Below, piece after piece: positions 15,801-44,214 of a DNA stretch of 64,000 bases. A program made the position numbers and the translations under genes. Numbering within the stretch: position 1 is the first letter of the stretch; each line of letters opens with the position of its first letter. This DNA comes from Halichondria panicea (taxonomy: Eukaryota; Porifera; Demospongiae; Suberitida; Halichondriidae): positions 16,431,518-16,495,517 of the forward strand of contig NC_087377.1 of NCBI RefSeq assembly GCF_963675165.1, read 5' to 3'. The notes below the pieces were generated by a model. It was given only the letters and a program-made list of their open reading frames with translations, had not been told where the DNA came from and made no database searches.

Positions 15801-16332
15801 CCTCGTCGACAGACAATTCCTCTGTTGTAAACATCAATGCTACGAAAAAACAAAATTGGAAAAAATAATGGAGTTTGTGAGTTTTATTATGAGATAACGC
15901 ATGCATACACATGCACACATGCATGCACTGTTTGTATACGTATAGATGGCGCAGCCTGGTATCTAATGGTACAACTGTTATTACAAACAAGTGCACGTTT
16001 TTAGCGAAAAGTCCATATTTGCACGACTTATGCATACACAGTGGCTATCTTTATATAGGCTGTACTGCATGCTCACGCCAAATGATAAGCGACAAACTGA
16101 TATAAAGTATACACTTCGCTGAGGGCATAATAATGTACATGCATGAAAGTATACAAATACTGTTACGAGTAGCCACTAAATGGAAGCATGCGCATTCAAT
16201 ATACACTCTTCACTTTCTGTCACTCGATACAGTATAATACTGAGACTCACTTTGTATAGCGCACGATACTTGTGGAGTTGTGCAGGAGAGGAAAACTGCT
16301 GCAAGTACAAACAAGAGAGTGAAGTCCTTCAT
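1..16332 (-). CDS. Receptor A: 13x Calx-beta + LDLa adhesion-GPCR-like protein (partial, 3' end off window)
   Basis: Large cell-surface receptor read right to left. I placed 34 exons (about 5.74 kb coding, about 1,914 residues) inside the window. The start at 16,332 opens exon 1 (16,251-16,332), a clear signal peptide (MKDFTLLFVLAAVFLSC). Next come 26 exons forming 13 Calx-beta domains, one LDLa exon and GAIN-region exons that match receptors B and C almost exactly. The window begins inside the exon equivalent to B's 19,447-19,730, so the GPS and 7TM should lie to the left; that part is inference. Calx-beta repeats joined to a GPS/7TM resemble ADGRV1 (VLGR1), but the LDLa just before GAIN links it to its neighbours. 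Sponge aggregation factors also carry Calx-beta domains, so a role in adhesion or recognition is possible but unproven. One donor is ambiguous: exon 11,231-11,401 ends at a GC donor or at a GT six bases on, both in phase. Confidence 0.85.
4648..5120. mobile_element. 470-bp MITE of the 'tatagcgggtatatttcg' family
   Basis: GTATAGCAGGTATATTTCGAGGGTATA at left, TATACCCTCGAAATATACCCGCTATAC at right, with an inner pair TAAATTTTCGCGG-like. In receptor A intron between exons 4340-4486 and 5168-5395. A related single end is at 52,655-52,690. Confidence 0.75.
8301..8482. mobile_element. 182-bp MITE, CAGGGGCGTAACTAG ends, 5-bp target duplication
   Basis: CAGGGGCGTAACTAG at left, CTAGTTACGCCCCTG at right; ACAAT directly repeated at 8,296-8,300 and 8,483-8,487. 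Lies in receptor A intron between exons 7964-8185 and 8898-9068. Confidence 0.85.
9318..9895. repeat. ~590-bp interspersed element, copy 1
   Basis: Matches 14,518-15,113 over its whole length (AATGAAAGCACC...GCCTCGGTGG; AACTCAAAGAGTGGGTAATG; GCTACCAATAGCTAGCGTTC; ACCGTATACCTCGCTT...GCATGCG). Both ends carry ATGCCTCGGTG in inverted orientation, so it is probably a non-autonomous DNA transposon. Includes a CA run (9,812-9,844) near its right end. Confidence 0.8.
14518..15113. repeat. ~590-bp interspersed element, copy 2
   Basis: Second copy of 9,318-9,895, same orientation, in the large intron between exons 13848-13991 and 15381-15611. Scattered substitutions and small indels show it is not a very recent duplicate. 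A small hairpin (GTGCATTCCGATC / GATCGGAATGCAC, 14,418-14,482) lies just to its left. Confidence 0.8.
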
Positions 16333-16774
16333 TTGGCAAAATGCAATAGGGCTGTTACTGATGTGGAGTTGTTTGGTCATTCATTATATGCACAGGCACA
16401 AACATGCACTATAGTGGGCCACCGGATGCAGTAAAAGATAAATTCCCAAGTTGCATGCATGTAAATGTATAGATTCAGATATTGTGTGGCTGCATAGAAT
16501 TGCTATTGTAACACAGTGTGCATGAATAGGCATGATTAGTTACCTAAACATTGAAACGAAAATCAGATGGTTTACCACAAAGCAACGCCTAGCTGCAATG
16601 CCAACAATCTGCTATTAAATTGAAACACTATAATTATTTGTGTGGTTTCGGCGATCTCTTTCAAAAATATAATTTGCACACACACAAACACACCATCATC
16701 TCAATTCTGCATGCATGGTTACCATGCAATTGTATGTCCAGCTACACTATGATTAACACTAGTGATTAAGTTCG
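16333..16774. promoter_or_regulatory. Short spacer: presumed promoter/5' UTR of receptor A after the receptor B stop
   Basis: Only about 440 bp separate the stop of B from the start of A, so promoter and 3' processing signals must be packed here. Much of it (about 16,370-16,770) is repeated nearly unchanged at about 28,680-29,090, next to the gutted receptor copy and receptor C's stop. That shows the junction 'receptor 3' end plus next receptor 5' end' was duplicated as a unit. I see no convincing TATA box. Confidence 0.5.
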
Positions 16775-26443
<9,669 letters not shown>

Positions 26444-27030
26444 GTTGCGAGTGGGAAAATGTTGACGATCTCAATTTCAGTTTGCAATAATAATAATGCT
26501 GGACAGGTAAGTATGTATGTTGTTTATTTGTCAATATACTGCACGCACAAGTCACGAGAGCAATAAAATTCCCAAGTTGCTATGCAGATTCTATAATTAT
26601 TTGGAGGGATACAATTACACCAAGCGAACCATTCAGACACCCAAAATGTAGGATTACGAAACCAAACTTCAATTAAAAGCACACAACAACTGGAACTATA
26701 GAATTATGCTCTCTATACACACTGAAAGCACTGATATGGTAAATACAAAGCACATGCTGTTTAAATGGTTGGAAACCAAGATAAACTGCAGGAGTTCTGT
26801 ATTCACTAATAATTATACTGTACATACCATTAACTTCCGTTATTCCTGCAAACAAAACAACTTTGTTGAAGTTCACACAGTACAAATGTTTGACTTCTGT
26901 TTAATTTTATTAATAATAATTGGAACTCTCAACTTTGTTGAAATTCTATATTATTTATGCGGTACAAAGTTTGACTTATTTTTTAATATTGGAACTCTTC
27001 TCTACGTATTATACGTGTCGTATGACAATG
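26444..27030. other. Upstream flank of receptor B
   Basis: No gene is visible. The sequence directly 5' of the start codon is closely similar to that upstream of receptor C (37,976 onward; for example the blocks at 26,700-26,890 and 38,240-38,480), so both promoters came with the duplication. AT-rich, with small TA-rich stretches and no clear core promoter motif. Confidence 0.5.
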
Positions 27031-27459
27031 CATATTCACTGTAATGAGAGGACCTCTTTAGGAGTTATATAGTTATAAGCTAGCTTACAGGTCTTTTAAT
27101 TTGGTGGTCATCTGCATCTTCTGTTTGATGGGGGTCCATCAAACAGAAGATGCAGAATTAACTTCTGCATGTCCAGTTTAGGCTTAGCAGAGTAAAAAAC
27201 CCTTGAATTTAATCTTGGAAAATACCTGACTGGAAATGGTATAGGCCCATGCATGCATGCAGATAAATTATCATCCAGCCATGAAAACGTCGTTATGCAA
27301 AACTTAATGTAATGATCTTTACCAAAAATGGACATTTTGCCCTTGGAGACAACACCTATTTTTATGCTAAAATTATTCTGAGCATAATTGCGGTTCATAA
27401 GTGCATGCTAGTATAATAATAATAATACAAAATCATTTAATGACTATAATAGAGTTGCT

Positions 27460-27611
27460 CTACTGGTTCATAATAAAGTTCACTGCATTTGATAGTTCCA
27501 CCAGGAGAGAGTGTGGCTCATCTGTGGGCAGTGCTGGCTCTAATGGTGCAGGTGTCTTGCCCGCCTCGTCAAACATCCGCGTGAGCAGGTCACCCAGTTG
27601 GTCTTGCTCTC
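27460..27611 (-). pseudogene. Orphan copy 1 of the last USP25/28 exon
   Basis: 152 nt, same length as the real last exon (44,215-44,366), with the acceptor AG, reading frame and TAG stop preserved (ends NFIMNQ-stop). Few substitutions; no other USP exon is nearby. It cannot encode the protease, but its splice acceptor could still trap an upstream transcript. Confidence 0.8.
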
Positions 27612-27808
27612 CTGCACGGACAGAAAACAATTTTTGTATGACTATATTTTTGTACGAGCCTCATATTCCCGGCCCGACTTTTATGGAAGAAATAAGATTT
27701 TTAATTGCATTCTGATCATTATACACAGAGGGAGGTACCAAAGGAAAAGTTAGACGATAAAGTGCATACTTTAATAATTTGACACACAAGTATCCACTAG
27801 TCTATTGT

Positions 27809-27960
27809 CAGAGGAGGTACGACACGCGTGCCAAGATTTAGCAATTAGCCTCTGCAATAACGTTGAGCGTGGGCGGATAATCGACATAATTCGCCCACAC
27901 TCAACGTTATTGCAGAGGCTAATTGCTAAATCAAGGCACGCGTGTCGTATACCTCCTCTG
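27809..27960. mobile_element. 152-bp foldback transposon with 9-bp target duplication
   Basis: Near-perfect inverted repeat: arms of about 70 bp starting CAGAGGAGGTACGACACGCG and ending in its complement. Flanked by direct repeats GTCTATTGT (27,800-27,808 and 27,961-27,969). The duplicated original at about 44,600-44,608 has a single GTCTATTGT and no insert, so the empty site is present in the same window. A 9-bp duplication and long terminal repeats fit Mutator-like (MULE) non-autonomous elements; the superfamily call is inference. Confidence 0.85.
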
Positions 27961-28118
27961 GTCTATTGTACAACGTATATTGGAAAACCCCACCCACCCC
28001 CCACACTAACTCACATTGTCTTTCACATTGCAAAATGAATGTGTGTTTGGGAATATAATAATAAATGCATGCCCATAAACACTATAATAATTGCTGAATG
28101 ACTAGTGATTATGTTTGC

Positions 28119-28656
28119 TCAGTAAGCTTCTTGGTCATCACTGTCTTCATTTTCAAAGTCTATCTCATACTCTTTAAGGTGATGCTTGGAAACCCTCTTT
28201 GTAGAGTAGTGCTTGACCCTGGCCTTGGAAATAAGCTTAGCATCTGACCAATTTGGAGGTGTTATCTCTTCATCCTCATCTCTGTCCACTTGACTCTCGA
28301 CAACGATATCGGGGTGACTAAAGTTAAACACACCTTCTTCAGCTAGTTACTTGACTCGTAGGCGTTAGTAGAGTATCTGTTTGTTTATCATCACTTTTGC
28401 TCCTTTTCTCCGGGAGTGGGCTAGCTTCAGAATCGAGATTTACAATGTTGTATATAATTATATGTGTTGCCTAAATTTTCGTGTAGATCAGCTTGCCCAC
28501 AATCGAAAATAACGAATAATTATTTTACCCCACAAAAATTACCCACTATATAATTATACGGTATTATAATGAGACTTACATTCTATAGCGTACGATACTT
28601 GCATGTGGAGTTGTGCAGGAGAGGAACACTGCTGCAAGTACAAACAAGAGCTTCAT
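28119..28656 (-). pseudogene. Gutted fourth receptor: signal-peptide exon fused to tail fragment
   Basis: Two ends of a receptor gene with nothing between. 28,580-28,656 is a copy of receptor A's signal-peptide exon (MKLLFVLAAVFLSC; identical 5' flank to 16,340-16,510), but its GTAAGT donor now leaves phase 2 instead of phase 1. 28,119-28,440 is a copy of the cytoplasmic tail (PPNWSDAKLISKARVK ... stop). About 100 bp of repeat-like DNA (28,460-28,560) lies between. All domains, GPS and 7TM are lost. Whether it is transcribed is unknown. Confidence 0.8.
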
Positions 28657-29092
28657 TGCAATAGGGCTGTTAACTGATGTGGAGTTGTTTGGTCATTCAC
28701 TATATGGACAAGCACAAACACTATAGTGGGCCACCGGATGCAGTAAAAGATAAATTCCCAAGTTGCATGCATGTAAATGTATAGATTCAGATATTGTGTG
28801 GCTGCATAGAATTGCTATTGCATCAGGTTGTGCATGAATAGGCATGATTAGTTACCTAAACATTGAAACGAAAATCAGATGGTTTACCACAAAGCAACGC
28901 CTAGCTGCAATGCCAACAATTTTCTATTAAATTGTAATTATTTGTGTGGTTTCGGCGATCTCTTTCATTGTCACCAAAAAATATAATTTGCACACACACA
29001 AACACACCATCATCTCAATTCTGCATGCATGGATGGTTACCATGCAATTGTATGTCCAGCTACACTATGATTAACACTAGTGATTAAGTTCG

Positions 29093-37975
<8,883 letters not shown>

Positions 37976-38570
37976 GTTGCGAGTGGGAAAATTATGATTA
38001 TGTTGACGATCTCAATTTCAGTTTGCATAATGCTGGTATGTTGTTTATTTGTCAGTATACTGCACGCACAAGTCACTAGAGCAATAAAATTCCCAAGTTG
38101 CCATGCAGATTCTATAATTATTTGGAGGGATACAATTATACCAAGTGAACCGTTCAGACATGCACCCAAAATGTAGGATTATGAAACCAAACTTCAATTA
38201 AAAGCACACAACAACCGGAAGTAGTTAACATGTACTATAATACACACTGAAGCACTGACGTGGTAAATACGAAGCACATGCTGTTTAATGGTTGGAAATC
38301 ACTCATTCACTGCAGGAGTTCTGTATTCACTAATTTGCACTGAGCATGCAGCTTATACATACCATTAACTTCCGTTACTCAATTTCCAGGACTTCAATCA
38401 ACGCTATTAGATTACGCTTCCATGCACGAATCCTGCAAAGGACATAAACAACAACTTTGTTGAAGTTCATACAGTACAAATGTTTGATTTAATAATTTAT
38501 TGGAACTCTCCTCTACGTATTATACGTGTCATATGACAATGCATATTAATTCACTGTAATGAGAGGACCT
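37976..38570. other. Upstream flank of receptor C
   Basis: No gene seen. Closely similar to the flank of receptor B (26,444-27,030). Presumed promoter and 5' UTR by position only. Confidence 0.45.
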
Positions 38571-39290
38571 TTTTAGGAGTTATATACTAACTTAATAGTG
38601 CCCAGTTTAAACTATAACTATGTATTAGAATTATGTGTTAGTATAGCTAATTTATGGTAACCTGTCTCTACAGGCTTGCCATCGGCATATAATGCTGAAA
38701 AATCATATTGAATTAATAGTTATAAGCTTAATAGGTCTTTTAATTTGGTGGTCATCTGCATTTTCTGTTTGATGGGGGGTCCATAACAAACATTATTTTC
38801 TTCTGCATGTCCAGTTTAGGCTTAGCAAGAGTAAAAAACCCTTAAATTTAACCTTGGCTGACTGGAAATGGTATATGCCCATGCATGCATGCATGCAGAT
38901 AAATCATCATCCAACAATGAGAACATCGTTATGCAAACTTAATGTAATGATCTTTACCAAAAATGGACATTATCTATTATCAAGAGTTCATAATTATGGT
39001 CTATTGAACTCGACACCTATTTTAATACGCTAAAATTATTCTGAGCATAATTGCTAGTAATAATAATAATAATAATAATAATACAAAATGACTAATAGTT
39101 GCTCTACTGGTTCATAAGAAAGTTCGCTGCATTTGATAGTTCCACCAGGAGAGAGTGTGGCTCATCTGTGGGCAGTGCTGGCTCTGATGGTGCAGGTGTC
39201 TTGCCCACCTCGTCAAACATCCGCGTGAGCAGGTCACCCAGTTGGTCTTGCTCCCCTGCACGGACAGAAAGTAAAGTGAATTTTCTATAT
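38571..39290. repeat. Segmental duplication of the USP 3' end (copy 2)
   Basis: Matches 27,031-27,630 and 43,735-44,400, including the flank ATGGTCTATT(A/G)... and a run of TAA repeats. Copies 1 and 2 lie at the same distance upstream of receptors B and C, so the duplicated unit was receptor plus USP 3' end. Confidence 0.8.
39104..39255 (-). pseudogene. Orphan copy 2 of the last USP25/28 exon
   Basis: 152 nt with acceptor, open frame and TAG stop intact (ends NFLMNQ-stop); differs from 44,215-44,366 at only a few positions, for example MFDEVGK for MFDEAGK. No other USP exon adjoins it. Confidence 0.8.
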
Positions 39291-39567
39291 TTCTATGTTT
39301 GTATGTATACAAGTCTCATATTCACACCCCGACTTTTCTCTATGGAATATATAGAAGTAGAAATAAGATTTTTAATTGCATTCCGATCATTTTTACTCTT
39401 CCTCCAACTCTCCTCTATGTATTATACGTGTCGTATGACAATGCATATTGCAGGATCCAACATACCCTAGTGACATGCATGCATGTATGTATGTCCGGGG
39501 TATATACAGGTCTGGAGAAATACATGATAGATGACAGCATATACGTATTAGTTAATGTACAGTGTAG

Positions 39568-39648
39568 AGGGGTTTATGACAGTAAACCTCCCGACTACGA
39601 GGGCGTAAAGCCCGAGGGGGAGGTGTGGTTTACTGTCATAAACCCCGA
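39568..39648. repeat. 80-bp palindrome
   Basis: GGGGTTTATGACAGTAAACC and its complement flank a core CGAGGGCGTAAAGCCCGAGG. A degenerate relative with the same core style is at about 6,980-7,035 in receptor A's intron. Probably a small dispersed hairpin element. Confidence 0.6.
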
Positions 39649-39960
39649 GGCACTGTGCATTAATTGATATAATAATTATGTCCCATCTGATTGGCTGACT
39701 GGTTGCTATGCATCAAGCTGCATGACTACCACATAGCAAAACTATTCAAACAAGAAGACAACTAGGAAAAGATAGCTCGTTCACACCAGGGCTGCTGTCC
39801 ACACTCAAATCCTTGCGCAGCCTGGAGAATATGAGCAGCCAGCCCCTCCCTCAAAGCGAACGGTACAGAGCCACTCCCCCTCTCTGTTCAATTAGTCAGC
39901 CCCTCCCTCCACTTACTGCGCAGCAACCAGCCAGAAGAAACAACACAGCTAGCTCTAGCC

Positions 39961-41053
39961 TAGCCTCGATCCCAGGCCGAGTTTTCGCTTTTATAACGGT
40001 TAGGCGAACAACTGGGCCTGGTACTAGTTGTCTGCGCATGCGTCAGTTGTTTGTCAGATTTTCTGACAAATGGATATTCTTGTTCACTTTCGTGACATTT
40101 ATATTCGTGTACTATCGTGTACTAGAAGTCAGTTCCCGTTTTATCATTATTGGAATCGATTGGAATGGCTCTTAGCTGAAGCTTCTCTCTTCTCTGAAGC
40201 TTATTCTGAAGACTGAACAACAAGGGAAGAGGTATAAAGCTTTGTCAAGCTTGTTAAGGTCAGATATTTTTGTTTGGGCCCTATGGCCGGCTATGCTATC
40301 AAGTCTTGTTCATGTTTGGCAAGAATGTAGGTAGACTATAGTTTCATCATTAATATGGTGGATCAAGTGAAGAGTTTGAGCTAGAGAACTTGGTGCTGCC
40401 ATCATCAGCTCGTCGACAATGACACTATAACCGAGAAATTTAATATGTATAGATCTACACGTATTTAAAATGTCTACTTCTCTGTACAGGAGCAATGGCT
40501 AATATCCAGCTATCCCAACAGTGCTCCTCTTGGCTATACTAACGGACGAGACTGGACAGTTTGAGGTAAGGGTTTAACCGTCTTTGGTTTCTTTTAATAT
40601 TGTCCTATACTCACAGACACAGGACTGGAGTATGACCTGCTCATTCGAGCGTTGCTGGGTAGCTCAGAGACATCAAGAGAATCTACGTTTTCTCAAGCAA
40701 TGAGTTATGAGTTGGGGCCTAGAATCAGAGAAGTCCAGCAGCCTGCTAAATCTTTTTGAAACGTAATTTGAAGGCATTCAATCATCTTGAAGTTGCCCTG
40801 GGTCACTGTAATTGTGCTGCAGCACAACTGGCAACTCCCCAGGCCTTTGTGAAGCAGCTCCCTATGTGCATCTTTTGTGTACTCACTCTGTGCATTTTCT
40901 GTGTACAAATTTCTATTATTGATTTATTAAATATTTTTGCCGACCACAAATATACAATGAAAATTTGACGCATGCGCAGACAACTAGTACCACCAGGCCC
41001 AGTTGTTCGCCTAACCGTTATAAAAGCGAAAACTCGGCCTGGGATCGAGGCTA
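39961..41053. mobile_element. 1.09-kb MULE-like element with ~87-bp terminal inverted repeats
   Basis: Left repeat 39,961-40,047 (TAGCCTCGATCCCAGGCCGA...) is mirrored at 40,967-41,053. Direct repeats GCTCTAGCC flank it (39,952-39,960 and 41,054-41,062). No transposase frame inside, so non-autonomous. Pieces of the same end sequence occur at about 4,770-4,800 and 44,010-44,030. The 9-bp duplication matches those at 27,809 and 45,962. Confidence 0.8.
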
Positions 41054-41062
41054 GCTCTAGCC

Positions 41063-42097
41063 TCGATTCCAGGCCGGCTAAGCTAGCTCTAGACCAGCTC
41101 TCTTCAGCTATGCCAGGCTAGTAGGCAAGCAAAGGTAAGCTTATAATAGCCACTCCTATATTATTACTAAACTGGCTTCTTTTTATTTAAATACAGAAGT
41201 GAACAGGCCTAGTGCAGTGCGTGCAGTACTAGTGCTAGTGAGCAAGGCTCAGCCTGAGGGCCTAGCCCTCTCCCAGAGTGTCTCTAAAGCAGCTCCTTCT
41301 GCAAGCACACAGCAGAATTTTTGATGAACTAGTCTACAGACTACACCCTCTGTCTCTATGTTTTCATTTATGACATTTTGTTTCTCATGCAAGACATTTT
41401 CATTCATCTGAAAACACCATTAATTTATTTTTACTGCATATGCTTGAAGTGCCAATTTATGAGTCATATTTTCCCTTGTAGCCCTGAGGTGCCAATTTAT
41501 GGCAGTTAAATCCCACTAGACTACATGGCAAAAGTGTAGTAGGTGGGAAATATTTATAATTATGCCTCCCAGACAAACACATGAGAAAATACCACCAAAC
41601 AGCATCCGTAACCATTTTATAATAATTATATGAACAATCGAAAGTTAAATCTAATATAAAGCAACACTATAATTATACGTATATATAATAGACACAACAC
41701 ATGCCGTATACGGTATACCGGCATGCAGCTAGTATGTCTTACCTTCGCTAACTAAATAGACACCGTGCATGCATGGATGGTTACATGAGCAAAACTTCAC
41801 TAAACAGCATACTTATAACTATGCTTCCCAGACAAACACATGAGAAAACACCACCAAACAGCATCCGTACAATCTCATAATTATATTATTCATTATTATT
41901 ATATTTATATTATTATTATTTATTATTATTATATTAAAGTAACACTATAGAAATAGTATAAAACACTGTTTAGGAAGTTTCTACATGATTTAAAAGCCCA
42001 AAGGGCTGGTGTTGTATAGTAACCTGAATTCAGTGAGGGTTCTATATACTAGCCCTGTTTCTATAGCAGTACAAGAATAGGTCGAGCTATAGTCATA
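41063..42097. other. Spacer before the intronless GPCR
   Basis: No gene seen. Contains a direct repeat (about 41,560-41,610 and 41,825-41,875, CCCAGACAAACACATGAGAAAA), TA-rich tracts near 41,880-41,940, and a piece of the dispersed 'cctttgggcttctaaat' repeat (41,965-42,010) also found near 1,950 and 54,010. Confidence 0.5.
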
Positions 42098-43096
42098 ATG
42101 AACCTCTCCAGTGAGCTAAACCAATCTTGTGAAGAGCATAGGCTGTTTGGACAACAAGAATTGAGTGACAATGCTGAGCTAGGGTTACGTTACTTTGCCC
42201 TTGTATACTACATTGCACTGTTTCCATTGTCTCTAAGTCTTACAGGACTGATCATCTTCCTCATCATCAGATTTAAGCATCTGCATCAGACTACATTTGT
42301 CCTAACTCTACAAGTGGCAATCATCGATTGTTTATACGTACTTATCATTTTCCCTACAGCTGTTATTTCTACAATTGATGGACATTGGTCAATTGGATTA
42401 GACATGTGCAATATCACTGGTGGAGTATTTTCATTTACTTTCAACCTTCGTAACTGGCTCATGTTTGTGTTTGTCTGCGATCGTTTCTGCACCGTTTTCA
42501 TGCCTTTTCGATACAAGAGACACAGAAGGAAAGTGATATTGATACTGTATTCGATAGCGCTAGCAATATCTGCAATCAACGGAGGGCTAAAGATGATATT
42601 TGGTTGCTTTGGTGTCAGTAGAATTGTTTGGATATGCGCCAGTCCCGTTGATGAGACATGCCCAAATTACGCGTTTTGTCAGACACACACAACATTATTC
42701 ATAGCACTAGGACTGATAATGGGTAGCGTAGTCCCCATGGTGATGTACATAATACTGCTCATTAAAGCAAAGAGAATACGCAACCAAATCATGTCCTCGG
42801 GCACACGAGAAAACATCGAGCAAAGAAAACGAGATCGAAAGGCAAACATCACTTTTTTCACACTCTTTCTCTCGCTTTTTGGAGTATATATTCCACCATT
42901 GTTTGGATTCATTTTTATCAACCTAATTTTTACACCGTTGGGAGTTCGACCACCCGAAGCTTTGCTATTAATCTTATTCTTATTGGAACAATTATACTCA
43001 CTGTTACCGGTAATAGACTCCATAGCTATTTTGAGGAACCCCGAAATGAGAAAGGCCACAAAAATGCTCCAGAACAAGCTCCACAAACGATTCTGA
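42098..43096 (+). CDS. Intronless rhodopsin-like 7TM receptor
   Basis: 332 aa in a single exon. Seven hydrophobic segments: about residues 32-56, 67-90, 105-128, 148-166, 200-222, 249-272, 285-306. The extracellular N-terminus has N-glycosylation sites (NLSS, NQSC). Family A marks: Asp in TM2 (VAIIDCLYVL), Cys at the top of TM3 (DMCNITGG), a DRF in place of DRY after TM3 (VCDRFCTVFMPFRY), Y-I-P-P in TM6 and an altered NPxxY end (DSIAI). The Asn of TM1 and Trp of TM4 are not evident, so this is a diverged member. Ligand unknown; no orthologue recognised. It lies between duplicated blocks and is on the opposite strand to the receptors on one side and the USP on the other. Confidence 0.85.
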   Translation: MNLSSELNQSCEEHRLFGQQELSDNAELGLRYFALVYYIALFPLSLSLTGLIIFLIIRFKHLHQTTFVLTLQVAIIDCLYVLIIFPTAVISTIDGHWSIGLDMCNITGGVFSFTFNLRNWLMFVFVCDRFCTVFMPFRYKRHRRKVILILYSIALAISAINGGLKMIFGCFGVSRIVWICASPVDETCPNYAFCQTHTTLFIALGLIMGSVVPMVMYIILLIKAKRIRNQIMSSGTRENIEQRKRDRKANITFFTLFLSLFGVYIPPLFGFIFINLIFTPLGVRPPEALLLILFLLEQLYSLLPVIDSIAILRNPEMRKATKMLQNKLHKRF

Positions 43097-43409
43097 ATGC
43101 ATGCATGAGAAGTAATTAGGTGCTCTCAGTCACCTTTTAATAAGACCAAACGTATTTATTAACTTATAGTGTATTCATAGTTTGGTCATGCAGCACAATG
43201 TCATGTTACGTTCTCTATATATAATTTTTTATTAGTATAATTATAGTATGCATATGGGATTAATAGAAAACAACAGTTGTGGTTATAGTGCACTTTACTG
43301 TAATTATGACTTATAGTTTGTGGTTATTGCATTATGCTGCATATTGCACTTGGCAACAACGTAGCAACGTATAATCGAATACCTCGAAAATAACCAGGTA
43401 TATATATTA
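43097..43409. other. 3' flank of GPCR
   Basis: No gene seen; AT-rich, with possible polyadenylation context around 43,135-43,260. Confidence 0.4.
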
Positions 43410-43630
43410 TACGGTATACCGTATAGCAGGTAATTTTCGGGGGACAAAATATTCGTGGTTCAGCAATATTGAGACATTTCGTGGGTAATTTTTGTGGTTG
43501 CATAGAGCTTGCATTGCAGGTAAAGGTAGGCAAGGTCGCTTCATTTGTAGGTAAAAATATTCGTGGTTAGAGCTTCAACCACGAAAACCACGAATATTTT
43601 GTCCCCCAAAAATTACTGGCTATATAATTA
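43410..43630. mobile_element. MITE of the 'tatagcrggtaatttt' family
   Basis: Ends ACCGTATAGCAGGTAATTTTCG and (complement) ...AAAAATTACTGGCTATA form terminal inverted repeats, with a second inner pair (ACAAAATATTCGTGGTT). The core GCAGGTAAAGGTAGGCAAGG is shared with the copy at 58,240-58,465. Confidence 0.7.
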
Positions 43631-44214
43631 TGGTAGTTGATAACACTACATGTATGTGCTTTGGACTCACTTGTGCATGTGTGTGCTGATAGCTCTCAGC
43701 ACATGCACACATGCACCCGTCACTGCATGAGAGGACCTCTCTAGGAGTTATATAGTTATAAGCCACTAGCTTATAGGTCTTTTAATTTGGTGGTCATCGA
43801 TCGATCTGCTTCTGTTTGATGAGGTCCATAATTAATTAGTAATTCAAACATTATTTTCTTCTGCATGCATGTCCAGCTTATAGGCTTTATATATATAGCA
43901 AGAGTAAAAACCCTGGAAAATACCTAACCTGAAATGGTATAGGCCCATGCATGCATGCAGATAAAATAATTATCATCCTATATAATTATAGCCTCTTCAC
44001 AAGGACTTCAGTGCGGCCTGGAATCGAGGCTACCAAATAATTAGCCATGAGAACGTCCTTATGCAAAACTTAATGTAATGATCTTTACCAAAAATGGACA
44101 TTACGCATCAAGAGTTCATGATTATGGTCTATTATGAACTCTTGCCAATTATTCTGAACATAATTGCTAGTAATAATAATAATTAATAATAATACAAAAT
44201 GACTAATAGTTGCT

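Larger units (their letters stand above)
2394..15839 (-). other. Receptor A: array of 13 Calx-beta domains, each split over two phase 1-1 exons
   Basis: Exon pairs, N- to C-terminal: 15711-15839/15381-15611; 13848-13991/13356-13577; 12685-12846/12236-12457; 11890-12045/11544-11753; 11231-11401/10747-10950; 10216-10362/9944-10156; 8898-9068/7964-8185; 7557-7715/7161-7358; 6333-6473/5947-6150; 5669-5824/5168-5395; 4340-4486/3921-4169; 3584-3739/3094-3294; 2775-2978/2394-2639. The first exon of each pair carries the strands around the acidic 'xxEG' turn. The second carries the hallmark acidic runs (ITDDDILEG, IIDDDNFEG, IVDDDVFEG) and a closing D-D/N-D/E motif, the Ca2+-binding ends of the fold. 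Every exon I checked has length 3n with 2 bases at the start and 1 at the end, so each half and each pair is symmetric. The domains are diverged at DNA level, unlike the near-identical Ig exons of receptor B. Confidence 0.88.
27031..28015. repeat. Segmental duplication of the USP 3' end (copy 1)
   Basis: This block matches about 43,735-44,813, the true 3' flank, last exon and last intron of the USP gene, including the motif just before the donor of USP exon 17 (GGAAAACCCCACCCACC). The match ends near 28,015. The block also matches about 38,570-39,290. It carries an intact copy of the last USP exon and a foldback transposon that the original lacks. Confidence 0.8.

Noticed and set aside
26673-27044. 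Open frames upstream of receptor B (both strands)
   Set aside because: AT-rich and not conserved as proteins in the duplicate block upstream of receptor C, where indels break them.
39813-40175. 120-codon plus-strand frame near the 1.1-kb MULE-like element
   Set aside because: It crosses the element's left boundary and terminal repeat, and has no domain or splice support.
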